Below are positions 1-7,124 of a stretch of 64,000 bases of DNA, in pieces. The notes under the pieces are model-generated. The model did not search any database. It was not told the origin of the DNA and saw nothing but the letters and a program-made list of their open reading frames with translations. The position numbers were made by a program, and so were the translations under genes. The DNA is from Tundrisphaera lichenicola. Its GTDB lineage: Bacteria; Planctomycetota; Planctomycetia; Isosphaerales; Isosphaeraceae. Every line of letters starts with the position of its first letter. The stretch's first letter is position 1. The stretch spans positions 6,634,001 to 6,698,000 of the forward strand of contig NZ_CP195106.1 in assembly GCF_051175385.1 (NCBI RefSeq), read 5' to 3'.

Positions 1-1111
1 CGAACTCTTCAAGCAGGCGAGCGAGCGCATCGACATTATCCTCGGGAACAATTCCGTCGAGCCGTTCCCGGAATTTGCGGCGTACCCGCTCGGTGGCAAT
101 GGCGATCACCTGAGGGTAACGGTCGCCCGGCTGCATCAGCCCGAATGTGTCATAATCCCGTCGGGTTCGCCTGATGACGTGATCGACAACACTGCTCGAC
201 TGGACGAGGCCCGGCCAGCAACGCATCAGCATGGCAAACGCCGAGTGCGGCGGGCGCGGGTAGGGCAGCGGCCGCCGGAAGTCGCCTCTCGGAAGGTGCC
301 CCTCGTTCAGATGGTCTTCCAGCCTCGGCAGGTCGTCCAGTGCCTCCTGCACCGACGTGGCGGACAGTTTCGCCCGGCCGTGGTTCACGTCGAGGTCGTA
401 GTGCATGATGAACGGCAGGTAGGCTGGCAACTGCGACGACCGCGACGAGTTGGCGGTGGTGAAGTAACCGGACGGCATGGTTGCCGAGCGGTGAGACGCC
501 GGCGGCATGGCAGGACGGGCGGCGAGGTCGTTTCTCACGCCGATGAAGAACAGCCGCTCCCGGAACTGAGGCACGCCGTACCACACCGCGTTCAGGACGG
601 CATAGCCCACGCGGTATCCGGAGTCCGCCAGGTCGCCCCCGATGTCCTCCGCCATGTTCTGCCCGCCAATGGAGAGCATTCCCGGGACGTTTTCCATCAC
701 GAATGCGCGCGGCTGCCAGCGCCGGACGGCCGAGAGGAAGATCTTGTAGAGCTCGTTGCGCGGGTCCTCCTCGAACCCCTCCTCGCGCTGGCCCTCGTCC
801 CGGAGCGAGTCGATCTTCGCCCGTCCGATCCGCGAGAACCCCTGGCACGGAGGGCCGCCGATCACGATGTCGACGCCCTCGACTCCCGGGATGCTCTCGA
901 GGTCGAAGGAATGCAGGTCGCCCTCTCCCGGGGATGGCACGATGGGCGGATTATCCGGCTGAAGCCGCGTGAAGTTATCCAGGTACGTCGCGTTCGCCGC
1001 GTCGTCCTCGTCGATACCCGCCAGGATACGGCAGCCGGCCGCGCGGAACCCCAGCGACATTCCGCCGGCACCGCAGAACAGATCGATAACTCGAGGAGCA
1101 TTTACCGGCAT
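1..1111 (-). CDS. DNA C5-cytosine methyltransferase, C-terminus beyond window edge
   Basis: Transfers a methyl group from S-adenosylmethionine to cytosine C5 in DNA. From the ATG at 1111 the protein opens with SAM-binding motif I FCGAGGMS (residues 12-19), has the catalytic PCQ of GGPPCQGFS (Cys89), the ENVPGM motif and GVPQFRERLFF. About 370 codons are visible with no stop, and no QLGNAVP-type final motif is reached, so the target-recognition/C-terminal end lies left of base 1. It is the third gene of a minus-strand operon, about 100 bases after the GHKL ATPase gene, and differs in sequence from the methyltransferase domain of the first gene. Two distinct C5 methylases in one operon would suit an asymmetric recognition site (inference). 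The family call is secure; the restriction role is not. Confidence 0.93.
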   Translation of the reverse strand, partial: MPVNAPRVIDLFCGAGGMSLGFRAAGCRILAGIDEDDAANATYLDNFTRLQPDNPPIVPSPGEGDLHSFDLESIPGVEGVDIVIGGPPCQGFSRIGRAKIDSLRDEGQREEGFEEDPRNELYKIFLSAVRRWQPRAFVMENVPGMLSIGGQNMAEDIGGDLADSGYRVGYAVLNAVWYGVPQFRERLFFIGVRNDLAARPAMPPASHRSATMPSGYFTTANSSRSSQLPAYLPFIMHYDLDVNHGRAKLSATSVQEALDDLPRLEDHLNEGHLPRGDFRRPLPYPRPPHSAFAMLMRCWPGLVQSSSVVDHVIRRTRRDYDTFGLMQPGDRYPQVIAIATERVRRKFRERLDGIVPEDNVDALARLLEEF

Positions 1112-1215
1112 GCAATGCAACCAGGTCCGGGCCGCGGCGCGGCGGCTGGCGCGACGGGTTGCGCAAACCTCGAACCGCCCCACCCTGGATCATCGATTAT
1201 ACCCTGTTTCACGTC

Positions 1216-3282
1216 TCACGCGTATCCCGTGGCCCGCGAACGCTTTCTGGACAGGGTTACGAGGAAAGCGGCGCCCCGCCTCCGCAGGTCCGTGATCAGT
1301 TCGATCCGGCCTCCGTGGGCCTCGATCAATTGCCTCGCGATCGTCAGCCCCATACCTCGACCGCCCTCCTTGCGGGTGAAGAGGGGATCGAATATCTTTT
1401 CCGCCAGCTCGAACGGCACGCCCGGCCCGCTATCGGCGAAGACCAGCTCGCAACGGTCACCCGTCCCTCGCAGGGTCAGCTTGATCCGTGGCGATTCCGT
1501 CCCTTTCATCCAGTCGAGCGAGTTCGATGTGAGGATCTGGAGCAGGCTGTAGAGGTTCTCGGGGCGCATCTCGCTCCGGAGCACGTCGCTTTCCTGGATC
1601 ACGAGCTCCATCTCGACGCCGTGCGCGGCGAGGAGTGGCGAGACGAGCTGTCGAAACGACCTGGCCTCCGCCACGAGGTCGATGGCACGCCTCCTCTCGG
1701 CACCGCCGGTTGCGGCGGCGATGACGCGAAGGGTCTCGTCGATGCTGGACAGTGAGGCATCGAGCCCGGTCATCGAATCCCGCACTTCCGGTATCCTTCT
1801 GTGGGCCAGGACGGCCTTCATGCGTTCCAGCTCGTCCCGGATTCGCCTGAGTTCATGGGGGATGACCGGCAGCATTCCTGACGTCATCTGACCGATCGCC
1901 GCGATGCCCGAATAGCCCTCGACCAACTTCTTCCGATCGGTCGCGTCGCGGAGCGACTGCTCCTGCAAACGCTGCCTGATGCTCCGGAGCTCCTGGCCCA
2001 TCTCTCGATCAGCTTTGCTGGCTAGCTTCTCGAGCTTCGCCGAGATGGAGTCCGCCTCGACGGCCCGATCATCGCCCGGCCTCGCGCCACGCTTGACCGG
2101 ATGCCGGATCGACTGACGTTCCGCCTCGATGCTCTGCAGGACGAAATTCACGAGCCGGCGGAGGCTGTCAAGTGCCTGATTGTTGATGAGACCTTCACGG
2201 TTGGTCTGGTCCATCAGGTCGGGGTTACTGTCCCGCCCGATGTCGATGAAGCCGATGACCTGGTTGTTGCTCAGCCTCTCGACCGGGTTGTTCACCCGCC
2301 GCTGGTCGAGCCGTAACCAGTCATCGTGCGGCTCCCCGTATGGCCAGACCCGGAAACCATCACGGTAAATGCTCACCCCGGTCCACTCGCGGAGCCATGC
2401 CCTGACCTCCATCCTGGGCCCGATCCGGGCCAGGGATTCCCCCTCGAGATCGAACGCGAAGATGTGGATCCTGACCGGCCCGCAGGAAAGCTCTCCCTGC
2501 CCGTTCCAGCGCTGGGCAACCGGCTTGCGGTCGTTCAGGGCGATGGTGACGGTCTGCTCCCCGTCGAACTGGGCCTCTAAGCGGTAGGGTGCCTTTTCCA
2601 GGAAATCGTGTCGCAACTCTCCCGAATATTCGGGGAAGTCGTCGGATTCGATGTGGATGACGAAACGGTCCTTGTCGGTGCGGAACGGAGAGAGCAGGCG
2701 AGAAAGTCGCAGCGAAAGGCGGCGGAACATCCGCTCGGTCCACTGGGATCGCAGGCCGCCCATCCTCAAGATCGTGCCATGGCCCTCGATCTCGCGTGCC
2801 GGGCGAACTTCCCAGCGATTCAGCACGTCGGCGAGCATAACGGCGTCATTATCGAACTGATCCCAGTCGACGACCGCGTGAATCTCTTCCGGATGCCGCC
2901 GGCAGCGCGACACCATCGTGAGCTGGCGGGCCAGTTTATCGGCGGCGAAGCGTCCGACCCCCTTCTCGCCGAGCACTCGTCGCCCGAGCTTGGTGATTTG
3001 CCGGCCTTTTCCGACCTTGGTGCTCGCCGCGGGCTCCATCCACCTTCCGAGGAGCGTTTCGAGATCCATGCCGTGCCCGTCGTCGCGGATCGAGATGAAC
3101 CCGTCCGGCCCGGTCACTCCCTCGAATGAGATCGTGACCTTGAGCGCGTCCGCGTCGTGCGCGTTCTTCACCAGCTCGCTGATGGCGACCACCTCGTCGC
3201 TGATCAGTTCCTCGCCGATCAGCTTGAGGAGTCGTGCACGGGGCTGGAAGGCGATGCTGCCGTTTCTCGCACCAACACTCAC
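1216..3282 (-). CDS. ATPase with two GHKL (Hsp90/MORC/histidine-kinase) domains
   Basis: 688-residue protein with two Bergerat ATP-binding folds. The N-terminal one (residues ~20-120) has the N-box SELVKNAHDAD, G1 box IRDDGHGM and G2-like GEKGVGRF, as in Hsp90, MutL and MORC. The C-terminal one (last ~120 residues) is histidine-kinase-like, with an N-box (LTSNSLDW), DSGPG, FDPLFTRKEGG and GMGLTIARQ. No phospho-acceptor HisKA motif is obvious between them. The GTG at 3282 is chosen because AAAGGAGCT lies 7 bases upstream and it begins four bases after the previous stop; an upstream ATG at 3540 would overlap the methyltransferase in another frame. MORC-like ATPases next to cytosine methylases are known from restriction systems (Iyer, Abhiman and Aravind 2008). 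The function as the ATP-dependent effector or sensor is inferred. Confidence 0.85.
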   Translation of the reverse strand: MSVGARNGSIAFQPRARLLKLIGEELISDEVVAISELVKNAHDADALKVTISFEGVTGPDGFISIRDDGHGMDLETLLGRWMEPAASTKVGKGRQITKLGRRVLGEKGVGRFAADKLARQLTMVSRCRRHPEEIHAVVDWDQFDNDAVMLADVLNRWEVRPAREIEGHGTILRMGGLRSQWTERMFRRLSLRLSRLLSPFRTDKDRFVIHIESDDFPEYSGELRHDFLEKAPYRLEAQFDGEQTVTIALNDRKPVAQRWNGQGELSCGPVRIHIFAFDLEGESLARIGPRMEVRAWLREWTGVSIYRDGFRVWPYGEPHDDWLRLDQRRVNNPVERLSNNQVIGFIDIGRDSNPDLMDQTNREGLINNQALDSLRRLVNFVLQSIEAERQSIRHPVKRGARPGDDRAVEADSISAKLEKLASKADREMGQELRSIRQRLQEQSLRDATDRKKLVEGYSGIAAIGQMTSGMLPVIPHELRRIRDELERMKAVLAHRRIPEVRDSMTGLDASLSSIDETLRVIAAATGGAERRRAIDLVAEARSFRQLVSPLLAAHGVEMELVIQESDVLRSEMRPENLYSLLQILTSNSLDWMKGTESPRIKLTLRGTGDRCELVFADSGPGVPFELAEKIFDPLFTRKEGGRGMGLTIARQLIEAHGGRIELITDLRRRGAAFLVTLSRKRSRATGYA

Positions 3283-3286
3283 GGGG

Positions 3287-5434
3287 TCAGCTCCTTTCGA
3301 GGGCGCGCCGGAAGCTGCGTGCGATCGCCTCGGCGAGCACGGGCGGCACCGCATTACCCAGCTGGATCCACTGCTCCGACGGGGAGCCGCAGAAAATATA
3401 GCCGTCGTGGAAGGACTGGACGCGGGCGGCCTCGCGGAGGCTGATCGACCGCACCTGCGTCGGGTGGATGTAGCCGTTGCCGTCCTTCGCGAGGTGGGCC
3501 ACGATGGTCTTGCAGGGGCGGTCGCCGCGGAGCCGCGCATACTTGTCGTCGAACACGTCCCGGCGGTAACGCATCAGGTCACCCCGCCCGTGGCGCTCAA
3601 GGGCGTGGATGCTGTCCTCGCCGGGCCGCAGCATCGCGTAGAGCTCGAGGTCGCGAGGGTTGTGGTAGCGCACCGTGTGCTGGTAGAGCAGACGGGAAGA
3701 GCGGAGAATGCCGAACTTCGTCAGGTAGCGGCGGAAACGCGGATCGGCGGCCGGCTCCGGATGCTCCCAGCCCTCGATCGAGACGCCCTCTCCGGCGCCC
3801 CGCTCCGGCAGGTCAAAAATGGCCTCGTTCAGGGTTAGCGGCGGGAGCGCGTCGTGGTCGTGTTCGGGACGCCGAGTATCCTGATAATCCGCGGAGGGCT
3901 GCACTGGCATGACCTTGAGCCGAGACGCGACGAGGAATAGCCGGATACGGTCCTGCGGGACGCCGAAAGCCGAGGCATTGAGACGCCAAATCTCCGTCTG
4001 GTAACCGCCACGCGCTTCAAGCAGCCTTGCTGCCGTGTCGAGGAAGGAGTCCTTCTCCTTCTTCGCCGACTTCATCCCGGGTACATTTTCCAGGAGGAAC
4101 AGCTTCGGCTTGAGGACCAAGGCCGCCTCGATCATCGTCTCGTACAGGTGGTTTCGATCGTCGTCCTCGGGTCGGTAACCAAGGAGCGTCTTCTTCGACC
4201 GGAATCCCACCGAGGAGAAGCCCTGACACGGCGGCGACCCCGCCAGAACGTCGAGGGGCTTGTCGCCGGCCAGCCTCTGCAGGTCATCCGCGGTCAGGGA
4301 GCGGATATCCTGCACGATCACCCGATCATCGGGGACGGCGGGATGATTCAGGCGGTAGGTGCGAGCAGCCATCTCGTCCATCTCGACCGCGGCCAGCGTC
4401 CTGAAACCGGCCCGGGAGAATCCCTCGCTGGAGCCGCCCGCCCCGGCGAACAGATCGATCACGGAAGGCGCATCACTCTGCAAGGCACGGCCCGATTCGG
4501 CCGAACGGTAGTACCTGCAGAGGTTGCGCAGCTCGCATTTCTCGCAGAGTGGCTTCGGGCTCTTGCAGATGGCCCGCCCGTGCTCGACAAGGTTGACGTG
4601 GAGGGAGTAACGCAGGTTGGGCGGGATCAGCTCCGCCAGCTCACGCTGGAGCTTCTTGTGGTCGAGTCCGTCCAGCAACAGGCCCAGCTCGCGATAGGGG
4701 CCTATCCGGCTGAGCACGCGCCCCACGTGCGTGTCGGCCGGGAAAACTCTGCGGCCGAAGGAATACATCATCACGCAGTACGCGCTCTTCCGCTGGATCT
4801 CGGGAAGCTCGCAGAGGAAGGCTTCCAGCTTCTCGTCCGACCACTCGCGGGCCGGCTCCAGCGTGCATGAGCCGAAGGTCTCCCGTAGCTTGCCGAGGGC
4901 GGCGTAGAGCGCAACGGTCTTCTTGCCCGAAAGGCCGCCCGAATAGACGAGGCGTTCGACCTCGCCGCGCGGGGCGTCGAGCAGCTCGTCCCAGGTTGAA
5001 AAACGCGATTTCAGAGCCTCGAAGGCTTGCTGGTATGCCCCCTCCCGCGTATGGCGGGCAAGCAGGATGTAGACCAGCTCGTCGGTCGGATCGGCCTTGT
5101 TCCCGAGGTTGGGGCTGCCGTAAAGGACGGCGAGGATCCTCGCCACCTCGCGCAGGTGGCTGATTCCGGAGTCCAGCCGCTCCTGCAACTGCTCCGCGGT
5201 CACGCCCGATGCCAGCGTGAACCGCCCGGTCTTCTCCGCGAGTTCCCTGAGGAGACGCTTGCGCCAGCCGACCACCTCGGGCGGGAACGCCCGGATCCGG
5301 TTCCAGAAGTCCCGGCGCTCGCTCGGGTGTGCTGTCCAGCCGGTCAGGTCCGGCGCTACCGGGGTAACATCCTCCTCGACGGCCGGGACCGGTTCGAGTT
5401 CGTCCATGTCAGTGCCCGGGCCGCGCTTCTTCAT
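3287..5434 (-). CDS. Fusion of Endonuclease III-like DNA glycosylase and C5-cytosine methyltransferase
   Basis: 715-residue two-domain protein. Residues ~60-310 are an HhH-GPD glycosylase: ELPEIQRKSAYC supplies the hairpin lysine (Lys216) and PADTHVGRV the catalytic aspartate (Asp234), 18 residues apart as Lys120 and Asp138 are in E. coli Nth. Cys290-x6-Cys297-x2-Cys300-x5-Cys306 is the Nth-type 4Fe-4S loop. Residues ~323-715 are a full C5 methyltransferase with FAGAGGSSEGF, SPPCQGFS, ENVPGM and a final QLGNAVPP motif. The start has AAGGAAA eight bases upstream. It is first in the operon. A known parallel is the separate thymine-DNA mismatch glycosylase Mig encoded beside a GGCC methylase in Methanobacterium; a repair role against deaminated 5mC is therefore the conservative reading, and base excision as restriction is the speculative one. 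Confidence 0.92.
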   Translation of the reverse strand: MKKRGPGTDMDELEPVPAVEEDVTPVAPDLTGWTAHPSERRDFWNRIRAFPPEVVGWRKRLLRELAEKTGRFTLASGVTAEQLQERLDSGISHLREVARILAVLYGSPNLGNKADPTDELVYILLARHTREGAYQQAFEALKSRFSTWDELLDAPRGEVERLVYSGGLSGKKTVALYAALGKLRETFGSCTLEPAREWSDEKLEAFLCELPEIQRKSAYCVMMYSFGRRVFPADTHVGRVLSRIGPYRELGLLLDGLDHKKLQRELAELIPPNLRYSLHVNLVEHGRAICKSPKPLCEKCELRNLCRYYRSAESGRALQSDAPSVIDLFAGAGGSSEGFSRAGFRTLAAVEMDEMAARTYRLNHPAVPDDRVIVQDIRSLTADDLQRLAGDKPLDVLAGSPPCQGFSSVGFRSKKTLLGYRPEDDDRNHLYETMIEAALVLKPKLFLLENVPGMKSAKKEKDSFLDTAARLLEARGGYQTEIWRLNASAFGVPQDRIRLFLVASRLKVMPVQPSADYQDTRRPEHDHDALPPLTLNEAIFDLPERGAGEGVSIEGWEHPEPAADPRFRRYLTKFGILRSSRLLYQHTVRYHNPRDLELYAMLRPGEDSIHALERHGRGDLMRYRRDVFDDKYARLRGDRPCKTIVAHLAKDGNGYIHPTQVRSISLREAARVQSFHDGYIFCGSPSEQWIQLGNAVPPVLAEAIARSFRRALERS

Positions 5435-5912
5435 CTGATCGCTTTCCTTGCTTCCGATATCCCTGCTGAGGGCGCGGACCGATCACGGCAGCCCCTCGCT
5501 CATGTTTCCGGGCTGATGTCGGGTTCAAAGGTCGACGGAATGCCGATCGCTCCAAACGTCGGCACCGTCGTCCCCTGCATTCTCGCAGGGTCTCCTCCCC
5601 ACCGTCCAGGCCGGACCGGTCGAATTATATCGAGACTATTCTGCGCCATTCCTTCCACCGTCGCGCACGATCAGGATCTCCGGCGGGTATGATTTTGGTC
5701 GTGCAGGCCGGTTCTCGGATGTTCGCGGCCGAGGACGGATTTGCGTGATGCGCGTAGCGTACCGTATATAAGCAGGACATCAATGATTCGCCGTTGTCCA
5801 TGACGGTCGAGTTCGCATGCTATCTGGGGTTTTGTTCACATCCGACCGCTCGTCAGGAAGTCACCGATCGGATACAATCAAGCAGCAGAATCTCGGACTT
5901 GGAGCCAGAGAG
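5435..5912. other. Divergent intergenic region between methylation operon and defence genes
   Basis: 478 bases with no convincing gene. It must hold the promoter of the minus-strand methylation operon and probably that of the plus-strand gene starting at 5913. An in-frame upstream ATG at 5817 exists for the latter, but its extra 32 residues look like random translation. No clear operator or RNA structure was recognised by eye. Confidence 0.5.
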
Positions 5913-6353
5913 ATGACCGAGCAGGCAGCAAGATCCCTCGCGGCCGTCGTGGGCGGCGACGCGGTTTTCCCGATGCCCTCCTCCAGGACATGGGGTGTCC
6001 TTGTCGGGCGGGCAGACAGCCGACTGGCCGTCGTCGAAGACCACGCCGGCTGGGTATATCGCGACCGGAAGTCATACGACTCGTACCAGCAAGACGGCGA
6101 TGCCGACTCGCTCCTCGAAGCCCGCGAATGGAGTGAGTGGGACGACGGCGAAGAATGGGCCCGAGGCTTGAGCGTCATCCTCGGCTCGGAGGAATACTGG
6201 CACTCGGGCGGCGGCATCTGGCTGGTCTTCTACAAGCGACCGGACGAACGATTCGCCGTCATCGGGTCCGAGTCAGGCGGGGTCTACGCTAGTCGCGAGG
6301 AATTCGAGGCCGACGAGTACGGAGAGAAGGCCGAGAACCACGCCTTCGTCTGA
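5913..6353 (+). CDS. Hypothetical acidic protein, SMI1/Imm-like in size
   Basis: 146 residues, not recognised. The ATG at 5913 is preceded by GGAGCCAGAGAG, a better start than the in-frame ATG at 5817. The protein is acidic and rich in Trp, Tyr and Glu (for example YDSYQQDGDADS, EWSEWDDGEEW), with short alternating strands in its second half and no signal peptide or membrane segment. It lies 80 bases upstream of the HAD phosphatase and NTPase genes on the same strand, so it may belong to their transcript. An immunity-type small protein would fit size and composition, but this is a guess. Confidence 0.55.
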   Translation: MTEQAARSLAAVVGGDAVFPMPSSRTWGVLVGRADSRLAVVEDHAGWVYRDRKSYDSYQQDGDADSLLEAREWSEWDDGEEWARGLSVILGSEEYWHSGGGIWLVFYKRPDERFAVIGSESGGVYASREEFEADEYGEKAENHAFV

Positions 6354-6433
6354 GAGGTTGGGAACGATGGCAGCCGTCGAGGAAGCTCCTCACGGCTAAT
6401 CAGTGGAGCTGTCGATCAGCCGGAAAGTGAGCG

Positions 6434-7102
6434 ATGAAATTACTTGTTCTTGATGTGGAAGGCACCCTGTTCCGAACGCACATTCGGCTGCCGGGAGCTC
6501 ACATCGACTCCACGATCTGGCAAGCCATTGCTCATCGGCTTGGCGAAGATGCCATCCGAGAAGAAGTGGCCACTCACGATCGATGGGCGAACGGGCAGTA
6601 CCGCAGCTATCTCGATTGGATGCGCGAAACGATCATCATTCACCAGCGTTACGGCCTAACCGCCCCAGCTTTCCGCGAACTGATCGATGCCGCCGAATAT
6701 AACCCAAATGTCATTGAAGCCCTCTCGTCGATAGACAGAAGCCTGTACGAGCCGGTTATGGTCAGCGGTGGGTTCAGGGAGTTGGCGGCGCGGGCACAAC
6801 GCGACTTGAGTATTGTCCACGCCTTCGCGGCATGCGAATACTTTTTCGGTAACGATGGACTGCTTCAGACCTTCAACCTGTTGCCGTGCGATTTCCACGG
6901 CAAGATCGACTTCATCCTCCTGATGCTCCGCGAATATGGGCTGGGTAAGGATGACTGGGTGTTCATCGGTGACGGTGCCAACGACGTGCCGATTGCCAAG
7001 GCCGCCCCCGTGTCGATCGGCTATCGCCCACATCCCAAGCTTCGCGACGTCGTGACGCACTCCATAGAAGATTTCGCGGAACTCCTTGAACTGCTGCCTT
7101 GA
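6434..7102 (+). CDS. HAD-superfamily phosphatase (phosphoserine-phosphatase-like)
   Basis: 222 residues with all four HAD motifs: nucleophile loop LVLDVEGT (Asp7, with Glu9 in place of the usual second Asp, as in some SerB/ThrH-type enzymes), Ser in VMVSGGF, Lys in FHGKIDF and the metal-binding GDGANDV. It probably hydrolyses a small phosphorylated metabolite in the cytoplasm; the substrate cannot be read from sequence. It ends 22 bases before the start of the phosphorylase/STAND NTPase gene, which suggests one transcript. A HAD phosphatase paired with a nucleoside-phosphorylase effector raises the possibility that both act on nucleotides during a defence response (inference). Confidence 0.85.
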   Translation: MKLLVLDVEGTLFRTHIRLPGAHIDSTIWQAIAHRLGEDAIREEVATHDRWANGQYRSYLDWMRETIIIHQRYGLTAPAFRELIDAAEYNPNVIEALSSIDRSLYEPVMVSGGFRELAARAQRDLSIVHAFAACEYFFGNDGLLQTFNLLPCDFHGKIDFILLMLREYGLGKDDWVFIGDGANDVPIAKAAPVSIGYRPHPKLRDVVTHSIEDFAELLELLP

Positions 7103-7124
7103 AGAGGCGAATCGGAGAAGGCGG

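Noticed and set aside
3283..3540. N-terminal extension of the GHKL ATPase to an ATG at 3540.
   Set aside because: It overlaps the methyltransferase C-terminus in another frame, is Arg/Ser/Ala-rich noise, and a strong ribosome site marks the GTG at 3282.
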